The notes under the pieces were generated by a model. That model saw only the letters and a program-made list of their open reading frames with translations, was not told where the DNA came from and did no database searches. Source: Microbacterium sp. 8M (GTDB taxonomy: Bacteria; Actinomycetota; Actinomycetes; Actinomycetales; Microbacteriaceae). From it: DNA of 64,000 nt. Within the stretch, counting starts at the first letter, position 1. Every line of letters starts with the position of its first letter. The DNA is taken from positions 1,910,059 to 1,974,058 of the forward strand of contig NZ_LR733284.1 of NCBI RefSeq assembly GCF_902506375.1, in the 5' to 3' direction. A program made the translations under genes and the position numbers. Below, one piece after another: positions 29,833 to 37,522 of the stretch.

Positions 29833-30600
29833 GTGACAACGGTTCGATTCGTCGCCATCGGCGACTCCTTCAGCGAGGGCGTCGGCGACGAGCTGCCCGA
29901 TGGAACGGTGCGCGGCTGGGCGGACCTGGCGGCGCTGGGCTGGGCAGACGCGCTCGGGGAGCCGATCTCGTACGCGAACCTCGCGATCCGCGGCCGCCTG
30001 GCCTGGCCCGTCGTCGAGGAGCAGCTCGAGCCCGCCCTGGCGCTGCGGCCCACGCACCTCTCGTTCAACGCGGGCGGCAACGACATGCTGCGTCCCCGCG
30101 CCGACATCGAGCACATCGCGGATGCGTTCTCGCGCGTCCTGCGTCGATGCGACGAGACCGGCACGACGCTCATCGTGCTGAGCGGCGCGAACCCCTCGGC
30201 CCGACTCCCGCTCAGCTCGCTCATCCAGCGGCGCGGCGACGAGCTGTCCGCGGCGGTGCTGCGGCGGATCCAGGACCGCCCGGACGTGGTCCAGGCGCTG
30301 AACTGGCCGGACCGCGAACTCAGCCGGCCGGAGTACTGGTCAGAGGACCGGCTGCACATGAACGCGAACGGGCACCACCGTGTGGCGGCCCGGGTACTCG
30401 ACGCCGTCGGGGCGGGTGCTCCGGAGGACTGGTGGCATGCCCGTGCGGCGGCGGAGTCCGAGCCGTTGAGCACGCCCGCGTACTATCGTCGGCACGTCGG
30501 TCCGTGGATCAAGCGGCGCGTCACCCGGCGCTCCTCAGGAGACGGTCGCCGCCCGAAGTTCCCGGAGTGGACCGAGATCCGCCCATCGTCTGCGGACTGA
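29833..30600 (+). CDS. SGNH/GDSL hydrolase
   Basis: A 255-residue lipase/esterase-fold protein. Block I is VAIGDSFSEG with nucleophile Ser12. Block III is NAGGNDML and block V is DRLHMNANGHH with Asp172 and His175, so the catalytic set is complete. No signal peptide is present, suggesting an intracellular esterase. The last 70 residues are basic (IKRRVTRRSSGDGRR), unusual for a minimal GDSL enzyme. It converges on the ABC transporter genes. Confidence 0.87.
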   Translation: MTTVRFVAIGDSFSEGVGDELPDGTVRGWADLAALGWADALGEPISYANLAIRGRLAWPVVEEQLEPALALRPTHLSFNAGGNDMLRPRADIEHIADAFSRVLRRCDETGTTLIVLSGANPSARLPLSSLIQRRGDELSAAVLRRIQDRPDVVQALNWPDRELSRPEYWSEDRLHMNANGHHRVAARVLDAVGAGAPEDWWHARAAAESEPLSTPAYYRRHVGPWIKRRVTRRSSGDGRRPKFPEWTEIRPSSAD

Positions 30601-30640
30601 GCGACCGGACGACGCGCACCCCGGGATCGCGGCGCCGCGC

Positions 30641-31378
30641 TCAGCGCGTCACGCGCGCCAGGAACTCCGCCGTCGCCGGATGCTGAGGCGCGTCGAAGAT
30701 CTGCGTCGGCGGCCCCTGCTCCACGAGGACCCCGTCCTTGAGGAACACGACCCTGTCGGCGACCTCGCGCGCGAACGACATCTCGTGGGTGGCCATGAGG
30801 ATGGTCGTGCCCCGCCGCTTGAGCTCGCGCACGAGATCGAGCACTTCTCCGACGAGCTGCGGATCCAAGGCGCTCGTGATCTCGTCCAGAAGCAGGAGCT
30901 CAGGATCGGTGAGGATCGCACGCACGATCGCCACGCGCTGCTGCTGCCCGCCGGAGAGCCGGTCCGGGTACGCGTCGGCCTTGTCCCCGAGGCCCAGCGC
31001 GGTGAGAAGCTCCCGACCGCGGCGGACCGCGTCCGCCTTCGCCATCCGGTGCACCCGGCGGGCGGCCAGTGTGATGTTGTCGAGCACCGTCAGGTGCGGG
31101 AACAGATTGAAGTGCTGGAAGACGACGCCGATCCGGGCGCGGACGGCATCTGCATCGATCCGCGGATCCGTGATGTCGGTGCCGGACAGCAGGATCTGTC
31201 CGTCGTCGACGCGCTCGATGAGGTTCATCGTGCGCAGCAGAGTCGACTTGCCGGACCCGGAGGCGCCGATCAGCACGACGACCTCGTGCGCGTCCACGGC
31301 CAGATCGATGCCCCGCAGCACGTCGTGATCTCCGAAGCGCTTCCGGACGCCGAGCGCCTCGATCACAGGGGCGGTCAT
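30641..31378 (-). CDS. Polar amino acid ABC transporter, ATP-binding protein
   Basis: A 245-residue importer ATPase. It has Walker A GASGSGKST (about residue 38), the Q loop FQHFNLFPHLTVL typical of polar amino acid (GlnQ-type) transporters, the signature LSGGQQQRVAIVRAI, Walker B LLLLDEITSALDP and the switch His in MATHEMSF. The ATG at 31378 overlaps the permease stop (ATGA). It is the last gene of the - strand operon and has a binding protein and permease to match; the ligand is unknown. Confidence 0.93.
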   Translation of the reverse strand: MTAPVIEALGVRKRFGDHDVLRGIDLAVDAHEVVVLIGASGSGKSTLLRTMNLIERVDDGQILLSGTDITDPRIDADAVRARIGVVFQHFNLFPHLTVLDNITLAARRVHRMAKADAVRRGRELLTALGLGDKADAYPDRLSGGQQQRVAIVRAILTDPELLLLDEITSALDPQLVGEVLDLVRELKRRGTTILMATHEMSFAREVADRVVFLKDGVLVEQGPPTQIFDAPQHPATAEFLARVTR

Positions 31379-32241
31379 ACGATCCCTCCGGCCTGCTCGC
31401 GCCGGTTGAGCCGTGCGGTGACGATGTCGGTGAGCCGGATCATCGGCCAGCTCAGGATCACGAAGAACAGGCCGGCGACGATGTACGGCGTGAAGTTGAA
31501 GGTCTCGGCGACCTGCAGCTGCGCAGCGCGGACCGCGTCCACGGCGCCGAGCACCGAAATGAGTCCGACGTCCTTCTGCATCGAGACGAAGTCGTTCATC
31601 AGGGCGGGGACGACCTTGCGCACGCCCTGGGGGATCACGACGATCCGGAGGGTCTGGCCGTGTGTGAGACCGAGCGAGCGCGCGGCGACGCGCTGAGAGG
31701 GGTGCACCGCCTCCATGCCGGCGCGGAGCACCTCCGCGACGTAGGCGGAGTAGCTGATGACGAGGGCGATCGTGCCCCAGAACATGGCGGGCATCCGCGG
31801 GAAGATCATGAGCGCGGGGATCCCGAAGCCGACGAGGTACAGCACGATGAGCAGCGGAACTCCGCGGAAGAAGTCGGTGTACGCCGCCGCGAGCAGCCGG
31901 AGCGGGAAGAACACCGGCCCGCGCAAGGATCGCAGCACCGCCAGCAGGGTGCCGAGCAGCGCGACGCAGACCGCCGCGATCACCAGCACCAGCAGGTTCA
32001 CCAGCAGTCCCTGGAAGATCGGGCCCACGCTGGCGAGCCCGATCTTCGGGTCGAAGAACGTCTCCCGGACGACCGTCCATCCCGGCGTGTTCGCGACGAC
32101 GGCGACGAGCACCGCCGTGACGATGAGGGTGCTCAGGAGCGCGAGCAGGACGGAGCGCGTCGTGGCGCGACGGCGCAGAGCGCGGCGGGACAGTTCGAGC
32201 GGGCTCGGCTGCCACGCCGCGTCGACGAGAGGCGAGGTCAC
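31375..32241 (-). CDS. Polar amino acid ABC transporter, permease
   Basis: A 288-residue His/Glu/Gln/Arg-type permease. A cytoplasmic N-terminus is followed by a hydrophobic segment (about 35-55) and then the permease domain with FFRGVPLLIVLY, ISYSAYVAEVLRAGMEAV and the coupling loop EAVHPSQRVAARSLGLTHGQTLRIVVIPQ. There is one permease gene, so the pore is presumably a homodimer. The GTG at 32241 overlaps the binding-protein stop (GTGA). Confidence 0.92.
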   Translation of the reverse strand: MTSPLVDAAWQPSPLELSRRALRRRATTRSVLLALLSTLIVTAVLVAVVANTPGWTVVRETFFDPKIGLASVGPIFQGLLVNLLVLVIAAVCVALLGTLLAVLRSLRGPVFFPLRLLAAAYTDFFRGVPLLIVLYLVGFGIPALMIFPRMPAMFWGTIALVISYSAYVAEVLRAGMEAVHPSQRVAARSLGLTHGQTLRIVVIPQGVRKVVPALMNDFVSMQKDVGLISVLGAVDAVRAAQLQVAETFNFTPYIVAGLFFVILSWPMIRLTDIVTARLNRREQAGGIV

Positions 32242-33101
32242 TTCAGGACGGGGACGTTCACGGCCTCGCTGAGCCACTTCTTCTGCAGCTCCGCGAGCGT
32301 GCCGTTCTTCTTGAGCGCGTCGACGGCCTTGGTGACGGCCGGGGTGAGCGCAGAGTTCTTCGGAAGCACGAACGCGAACTGGTCGCCGCCCTTGTCATCG
32401 GCGAACTGCCCGATCACCGTGCCGTTGTCGAACTGGGCGCCCGTGACGTAGAAGGCGCCAGGCAGGTCGGTGATCATCGCATCGATCTGACCGCCCTTGA
32501 GCGCCTGGACGACATCGTCGACCGAGTTGAAGACGCTGAGGTTGTCGGTGCCGAGCTGCGCCTTCGCGACGGTGTAGCTCGTGGTGCCCGTGGCGACGCC
32601 GACCTTGGCCTTCTTGAGGTCGGCGACCGTCTTGGCGGTCGCCGCCGGGGTGCCCTTCGCCGCGACGACGGCCTGGGTGGTCGTGTAGTAGGAAGACGAG
32701 AAGTCGACGGCCTTCTTGCGGTCCTCGGAGATGGAGAACTGCTGGATGTTCAGGTCCCAGTCCTTGGGGCCGGGTGCGATCGCGGCGTCGAACCCGGTGC
32801 GCGTCCACACGATCTGCTTGTCGGAGAAGCCGAGCTCCTTGGCGACCGCATTCGCGACGGCGCCTTCGAAGCCCTTGCCGTTGGCGGGGTCGTTGTCGAC
32901 GAACCAGGGCTCGTAGTCGGGGTCTCCGGTGGCGATCGTGAGCTTGCCGGCGGTGACGGTCTGCAGCGCAGCACCGGTGGCGTCGGCGCCCGCGGACGGC
33001 GCGGAAGACGATGCGGCACCGCTGCAGGCGGCGAGGGAGAGCGCGGACGCGACGACCGTCGCGATGACGGCGGTGCGGCGCAGGGCGGGTGCGAGGGACA
33101 C
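32238..33101 (-). CDS. Amino acid ABC transporter substrate-binding lipoprotein
   Basis: A 287-residue family 3 solute-binding protein. A lipoprotein signal peptide (LRRTAVIATVVASALSLAAC) ends in a lipobox Cys. GKLTIATGDPDYEPWFVDN follows, then the family helix GFEGAVANAVAKELG and the domain-crossing DKGGDQFAFVLPKNS. The GTG at 33101 is chosen because AGGAG precedes it; an upstream ATG at 33167 abuts a -10 element. The ligand is probably a polar amino acid or a compound with an amino acid head; its neighbours suggest a SAH-related compound as one possibility. Confidence 0.9.
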   Translation of the reverse strand: MSLAPALRRTAVIATVVASALSLAACSGAASSSAPSAGADATGAALQTVTAGKLTIATGDPDYEPWFVDNDPANGKGFEGAVANAVAKELGFSDKQIVWTRTGFDAAIAPGPKDWDLNIQQFSISEDRKKAVDFSSSYYTTTQAVVAAKGTPAATAKTVADLKKAKVGVATGTTSYTVAKAQLGTDNLSVFNSVDDVVQALKGGQIDAMITDLPGAFYVTGAQFDNGTVIGQFADDKGGDQFAFVLPKNSALTPAVTKAVDALKKNGTLAELQKKWLSEAVNVPVLK

Positions 33102-33163
33102 GAGGACTCCTGGAGTGCGGGTGCGGGGGCGGGCGGGTGCGACGGCGGGCGCAGGTGCCCCGT

Positions 33164-33595
33164 TCATACCGTAGAGGAATCGGCGAGACGCCAGTCGGCG
33201 AAGTCGAAACCCGGCGAAACGAAGCAGGAGACGAGCACTTCGAGGTCGTCCAGCGGCCGGGCGGCCTGCCATACGCCTGCGGGGACCAAGGCCTGCGCCG
33301 CGTCGTCCGGTCCGAGCACGATCGTCTCGGCCTCCTCCGGCGCGGACCCGGATCCGCCCAGGCGCAGCGCGAGACGGCCCGGCCCGTGCCAGAGCCACAA
33401 CTCGTCGCTGGAGACCACGTGCCAGGCACTGGACTCGTCAGCCCTGAGGAGGTAGTGGATGCACGTCGCGGCGGGGCGGGTGCCGTTCGCGGTCTCCACG
33501 GGATGCGTGCTGGTCCAGGTGCGCCGGAACCAGCCGCCCTCGGGGTGCGGCTCCAGACCGAGGCGGGTGGCGGTCGCGGGGATGGGGTCTGTCAC
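33164..33595 (-). CDS. DUF985 cupin-domain protein
   Basis: A 143-residue beta-barrel protein with the DUF985 signature LGLEPHPEGGWFRRTW near residue 13, IHYLLRADESSAWHVV, and the second cupin motif VPAGVWQAARPLDDLEVLVSC. The family is a cupin-fold group of uncertain function, sometimes sugar-epimerase-like. The GTG overlaps the amidohydrolase stop (GTGA), so it is the third gene of the SAHH-like/amidohydrolase unit. A 62-base gap and a new promoter separate it from the transporter genes. Confidence 0.82.
   Translation of the reverse strand: MTDPIPATATRLGLEPHPEGGWFRRTWTSTHPVETANGTRPAATCIHYLLRADESSAWHVVSSDELWLWHGPGRLALRLGGSGSAPEEAETIVLGPDDAAQALVPAGVWQAARPLDDLEVLVSCFVSPGFDFADWRLADSSTV
33168..33173 (-). 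promoter_or_regulatory. -10 element of the ABC transporter operon
   Basis: On the - strand TACGGT overlaps the last codons of the cupin gene, about 66 bases before the chosen binding-protein start. The transporter can thus have its own transcript with a short leader. Confidence 0.4.
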
Positions 33596-34899
33596 GCGGT
33601 GTCTCCGTTCGCGGGAAGGGATGCATCGAACGCCGGTGTCGCGTGGCGCAATTCGCCGGCGATCACGGTCGCGGCGGCGCGTCCGGCGCCGGCCTCGACG
33701 AGTTCCACGACGGCGTCTGGTCCGGAGGGCACGTCGAAGAACGCGAGGTCCGCGAGCGCGCCGACCGCGAGGTACCCCGTGCGATCCGGACCCACGTCGA
33801 TGCCCATGGCGTGGGCACCGCCGAGGGTCGCCGCGTTCAGGAGCCGCGCGTGCAGGTCGCGGTCGGTGTAGCCCTGCGAGCGGGCGATGCGCGCCAGCTC
33901 TGCGACGTCCGCGAGCAGGTCGAGGGAAGGGCTCGACGAGAGGGAGTCGGTGCCCACCGCGATGGGGTTGCCCTCGCGCAGATATGCGGCGATCGGCGGC
34001 TCCTCGAGCCCGATCACCGCGTTGGAGCGCGGACACAGTGCGACGCTCGTGTGGCGCTCTCGCAGGATCGCGCGGTCGCGGGCACTCATGTAGACGCCAT
34101 GAGCGATGTGGCAGTCCGGCCCGAGCACCCCGAGCTGGTCCACGAACTCCGTCGCGCTGGTGCCGAAGCCCGCATCCCGCAGCTCCTGGAAGCTCGTGAG
34201 GCCGGCCTTGTGCCAGGCGTGCGCCTGTTCGTGCGCGAACTCGCTCTCGAACGCCGCCTCGCCGAGATGGATGTGGATCCGGCCGCCGCGCTCTCTGACG
34301 ATGTCCGGGATCTCCAGGAGCGGCTCGATCTCGAGCGAGTAGGGCGCGTGGGGCGAGAGTCCGGTGCCGGGGGGAGCGGGCAGCGCGTCCAGGGCGTCCT
34401 CCACCTGGCGGCGTCCGGTACGCGCCCAATCGGCGTTGGTCCAGCTCATCACCTCCCAGTAGGTGATGCCGTGCAGTCGAGCGTCGTGCAGCGCCGCTGC
34501 CGCCTCGACATCCGTGACGACGTCCGCGACCGCGGTGGTCCCGGAGCGGATCAGTTGGGCCGCGCCGTCGGCGGCGTCCGCGGCCCAGTCCCGCCCGCGT
34601 TCGTACACCGGATCGAACGCCCCCGCCCAGTCTTCGAAACCGTGGTACCTGCCCCGTCCGACCTCTGCCATGCCGGTGTACTGGAGGTGGGAGTGCGCGT
34701 TGACGAGGCCAGGGGTCAACACCCCGGGCCAGTGCACCTCGGTCGGCGCGATCCCACGATCGGCGAGTGAACGACGCACCCAGGCGCGCTCGCCCACGTG
34801 CAGGATCCGCCCGTTCCGCACCGCCACCGCGCCCTCGGCGATGGGCGGCGCCGTGATCGGCAGGACCAGTCCGGCCGAATAGAGGATGACACCGGTCAT
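33592..34899 (-). CDS. Amidohydrolase, probable nucleoside (SAH/MTA-type) deaminase
   Basis: A 435-residue TrzA/ATZ-type metal-dependent hydrolase. It shows the metal motif NAHSHLQY (His69, His71), SPHAPYS (His184), the metal/catalytic pair HIHLGE (His211, Glu214), IAHGVYM (His267) and GTDSLSSSPS (Asp318). A small beta domain flanks the barrel at both ends. In this subfamily substrates include SAH, MTA, 5'-deoxyadenosine, aminofutalosine and guanine. It overlaps the SAHH-like gene upstream (ATGA) and the cupin downstream (GTGA). The partner gene makes SAH or a related nucleoside the best guess, which is an inference. Confidence 0.8.
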   Translation of the reverse strand: MTGVILYSAGLVLPITAPPIAEGAVAVRNGRILHVGERAWVRRSLADRGIAPTEVHWPGVLTPGLVNAHSHLQYTGMAEVGRGRYHGFEDWAGAFDPVYERGRDWAADAADGAAQLIRSGTTAVADVVTDVEAAAALHDARLHGITYWEVMSWTNADWARTGRRQVEDALDALPAPPGTGLSPHAPYSLEIEPLLEIPDIVRERGGRIHIHLGEAAFESEFAHEQAHAWHKAGLTSFQELRDAGFGTSATEFVDQLGVLGPDCHIAHGVYMSARDRAILRERHTSVALCPRSNAVIGLEEPPIAAYLREGNPIAVGTDSLSSSPSLDLLADVAELARIARSQGYTDRDLHARLLNAATLGGAHAMGIDVGPDRTGYLAVGALADLAFFDVPSGPDAVVELVEAGAGRAAATVIAGELRHATPAFDASLPANGDTA

Positions 34900-36338
34900 G
34901 CCGCGCCCTCCCCGCGGTACCGCGGAGAGCGCCAGTCCCGCTGCGCGCGGTGCTGCGCGTCGGAGCGCACGTCGATCTGCTCGCCGCGCGCCGCCAGGGC
35001 TGCACGTGCGACCGCCGCGTCGGCGTCGGCGGGGAAGGGGTGCACACCGGCCGGCAGCGACGAGCCGAGCAGCTGCGCGACCGCCGACAGCTGGACGGCG
35101 AAGGACAGGTCCATGATCTCGATCGGGTTGCCCTCGGCTGCCGCGAGGTTGACGCAGCCGCCCCGCGCGAGGAGAAGGGCGCCCTCGCCGGTCCGGTCCA
35201 GGTGGGGGATCGCGGCCGAGGCGCCCGACATCGGCTGCAGAGCGGCGAGATCGACATCCGCCTCGCCCGGGACGCCGCCGGCGACCGCGGCGATCCGTGC
35301 CGCGCGCAGGGTGGCGGCGTCGATCGAGTGCGGCACGCCCGTGGCCGAGACGACGAGCGCGCCGGGCGCGAGATCCCGCAGCAGTCCGGTGACGTAGCCG
35401 TCGTGCGCCGCCCGCAGGGCTCGCACCGGATCCGTCTCCGTGACGGCGACCGAGGCGCCGAGGGCGCGCAGATGCGCCGCCACGCCCTCGCCCACGGGCC
35501 CGTAACCGATCACCACCGCGGGTTGGTCCCGCAGACCGATCCCCGCCGTGTCGAGCACGTCGGCGATGGCGAACACGCAGGACTGCCCGGTGCCGTATCG
35601 GTTGTCGAAAGCGGTCTTCATCGGCGCGTCGTTGACGGCGATCACCGGGATCCTCAGGGCTCCTTGCGCCGCCATCCGACGCAGGGGCGCGAGGCCGCTC
35701 GTCGTCTCCTCGGCGGCACCGCGCAGCCCTGCGAGGATGCCTTCCTCGTGCGCGAGCCGGATCAGGTGGGAGCCGTCGTCGAGCAGCAGCTCGTGGTCCC
35801 GGCGGAGGAACGCGACAGCGGCCGCCCGCTCCGCAGCACCCGAGAGCGCGGGATTGCCGTCCACCGGGATGCCCCGGGCGCGCAGCGCCGCAGCGACCTC
35901 GACGTCGATCTCGTCGGGATGCGCGTACACCGCGACCTCGGCGCCTGCATCGCGCAGCAGCAGGGCGAGCTGCGCCGTCTTCGGCTCGAGGACCATCGCG
36001 ATGCCGATGCGGATGCCGCGCACCGCGCCGGATTCGCGGAGCGTCTCGGCGATCCCTCGCGATACCGGCATGTGTGCGCCGGCGAAGTCGATGCGGTCAT
36101 CGGCGCTCTGTCGCAGAGGGAGCGGAACCCCGTGCAGCAGGATCTCGCGCTCGGCACCGGGCGCGAACGCGACGCCGCCAGGCCCCGACCGGGCACCGAG
36201 GCGCGAGAGGAGCACGCGCAGCGCGTCCGCGACCTCGCTCTCGCCGATGACGTCGATGGTCCGCCCCGCGATCAGCAGGTTGGTCTCTCGGGCGAACCGG
36301 CGCACGAGCCGTTCGGCGGTCAGGAGGGCGTCCGGCAC
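34896..36338 (-). CDS. Divergent adenosylhomocysteinase-fold protein
   Basis: A 480-residue SAHH relative. Residues 1-80 are an extra segment (a Rossmann-like strand around DVIGESEVADALRVLL). The catalytic-like domain spans about 80-255. It keeps the Asn236/Lys241/Asp245/Asn246 set in VNDAPMKTAFDNRYGTGQS and has a good NAD loop GYGPVGEG (279-285). Other expected residues are not seen: the ribose-binding His (GIAMVLEPKTA instead of GxxLHxxxKTA), the STQDD Asp (EIDVE instead), the GET Glu and the C-terminal Lys/Tyr tail; GHP reads GNP at 403-405. A true SAH hydrolase role is therefore doubtful; S-inosylhomocysteine or another thioether nucleoside is possible. The GTG is placed by its -10. Confidence 0.75.
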   Translation of the reverse strand: MPDALLTAERLVRRFARETNLLIAGRTIDVIGESEVADALRVLLSRLGARSGPGGVAFAPGAEREILLHGVPLPLRQSADDRIDFAGAHMPVSRGIAETLRESGAVRGIRIGIAMVLEPKTAQLALLLRDAGAEVAVYAHPDEIDVEVAAALRARGIPVDGNPALSGAAERAAAVAFLRRDHELLLDDGSHLIRLAHEEGILAGLRGAAEETTSGLAPLRRMAAQGALRIPVIAVNDAPMKTAFDNRYGTGQSCVFAIADVLDTAGIGLRDQPAVVIGYGPVGEGVAAHLRALGASVAVTETDPVRALRAAHDGYVTGLLRDLAPGALVVSATGVPHSIDAATLRAARIAAVAGGVPGEADVDLAALQPMSGASAAIPHLDRTGEGALLLARGGCVNLAAAEGNPIEIMDLSFAVQLSAVAQLLGSSLPAGVHPFPADADAAVARAALAARGEQIDVRSDAQHRAQRDWRSPRYRGEGAA

Positions 36339-36344
36339 GTGTTC

Positions 36345-36350
36345 AGCGTA
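36345..36350 (-). promoter_or_regulatory. -10 element of the SAHH-like operon
   Basis: On the - strand TACGCT is six bases before the GTG at 36338, so the three-gene unit starts leaderless. Confidence 0.5.
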
Positions 36351-36392
36351 GAGGGTCCATCCGACCCGTCCGCTCCGTGCGACGGGCAGCGG

Positions 36393-36965
36393 TCACGCGT
36401 GGTGGGCGCGCCCCGACACCCGATACGTGAGTTCGGCGAACGGTCCCGCGCGACGTACGCCCATCAGTTCGAGTCGGGTGTGATCGAGATCGCGGGGCAG
36501 CAGCGGCTTACCGGCGGCGAGCGTGACCGGCGCGAACGTCACGACGATCTCGTCGAGCAGGCCCGCGTCGGCGAACTGGCCGACGAGATCCCCGCCGCCC
36601 ACGATCCACACGTCCTTGCCCCCGGCGGCCGCGACGATGTCCGGCCAGTGCTCTGTCACCGCTCCCTGCACGAAACGGATGTCGGCGCCGGGCACCCGCT
36701 CCGGCTGGCGCCGGGTGAAGACGAAGGTCGGTCGGTCGCCGTAGAACTGCTGCCACCGCTCCGGGTGGGCGAGCAGATCCTCGTGCTCGCGCACCCATTC
36801 GTAGGTCGCGGAGCCCTCGACCATCACGCCGATCCGCTCGGTGAACGCGGCGATGTCGGCCATGGCCTCGTCCTGCGGGATCGTGAGGAGCCAGTCCAGC
36901 GAATCGTGCGGATCGGCGAGGAATCCGTTCAGCGTCGAAGCGGTGTAGAAGATCGCGCGTGTCAT
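36393..36965 (-). CDS. Dihydrofolate reductase-like (RibD C-terminal family) protein
   Basis: A 190-residue NADPH-dependent reductase-fold protein. It opens TRAIFYTASTLNGFLADPHDSLDWL, with GSATYEWVREHEDLL in the middle and the cofactor loop VWIVGGGDLVGQFADAGLLDEI. Proteins of this family (YwjB/YyaP-like) resemble DHFR and the RibD reductase, but their substrates are mostly unknown. The ATG at 36965 is set by a -10 seven bases upstream. It lies in its own unit next to the DUF2127 gene. Confidence 0.8.
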   Translation of the reverse strand: MTRAIFYTASTLNGFLADPHDSLDWLLTIPQDEAMADIAAFTERIGVMVEGSATYEWVREHEDLLAHPERWQQFYGDRPTFVFTRRQPERVPGADIRFVQGAVTEHWPDIVAAAGGKDVWIVGGGDLVGQFADAGLLDEIVVTFAPVTLAAGKPLLPRDLDHTRLELMGVRRAGPFAELTYRVSGRAHHA

Positions 36966-36972
36966 GCAGGAG

Positions 36973-36978
36973 ACGCTA
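36973..36978 (-). promoter_or_regulatory. -10 element of the DHFR-like gene
   Basis: On the - strand TAGCGT precedes the ATG at 36965 by seven bases; it overlaps the stop codon of the DUF2127 gene. Confidence 0.5.
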
Positions 36979-37482
36979 GACGCCGGGTCCGACATCGGCG
37001 GCGTCCGCGCCCCGCCGCCGATGCAGCTGCCATTCGCGCGCGGTGAGGATCACGATGAACACGTCGAAGAGCGTGAGTGCGAGCATCCACCCGCTGAAGT
37101 GCACGATCAGTTCGCAGCACTGCAGCACGATGAACATGGCGAGGGCAGCAAGCATCCAGGGATAGGCCCAGAGCTGCCCGCGCAGCAGCGCCCAGACCAG
37201 CACGACCTTGACGATGCCATGCAGCAGCAGGTACGCGGCCGCGAACAGCGTCGTCCCGGTGCCCCAGGCGTCGCCGAGGTGTGCGGCCCAATGGAAGACG
37301 GGGGAGTGCTCGTGCCCGACCAGCACGAACGACACCACATCGCCGAGCCACTCCCGCAGCCGGGCCGGGGAGATGAAGAGCAGGGCGAGCCCGCCGATCA
37401 GCTCGGCGGCACCGTCCAGCCCCTTCAGCACGAGGCTCACCGCGAAGACCCGATCGAGCGTGCGATGCGGGGCGGCGGTCAT
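36976..37482 (-). CDS. DUF2127 family membrane protein
   Basis: A 168-residue integral membrane protein with four hydrophobic segments (about 14-38, 70-90, 95-110 and 115-140) and the family opening TLDRVFAVSLVLKGLDGAAELIGG. Function unknown. The ATG at 37482 lies seven bases from its -10. It is transcribed away from the FGE-like gene through a very short shared promoter region. Confidence 0.8.
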   Translation of the reverse strand: MTAAPHRTLDRVFAVSLVLKGLDGAAELIGGLALLFISPARLREWLGDVVSFVLVGHEHSPVFHWAAHLGDAWGTGTTLFAAAYLLLHGIVKVVLVWALLRGQLWAYPWMLAALAMFIVLQCCELIVHFSGWMLALTLFDVFIVILTAREWQLHRRRGADAADVGPGV

Positions 37483-37489
37483 GGATCCG

Positions 37490-37514
37490 ATGCTACGGAC
37501 GCGGCTCTTAGACT
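37490..37514. promoter_or_regulatory. Back-to-back -10 elements of a divergent gene pair
   Basis: TAGCAT on the - strand (37490-37495) serves the DUF2127 gene, seven bases from its ATG. TAGACT on the + strand (37509-37514) serves the FGE-like gene, eight bases from its ATG. Only 13 bases separate them, so each -35 must lie across the other gene's start. Confidence 0.5.
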
Positions 37515-37522
37515 GCCCTGAG

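Noticed and set aside
33101-33167. ATG at 33167 as the start of the ABC binding protein
   Set aside because: It abuts a -10 element, so it would lie before or at the transcript start. The added residues form a Pro/Ala-rich stretch before a normal signal peptide. The GTG at 33101 has a ribosome binding site.
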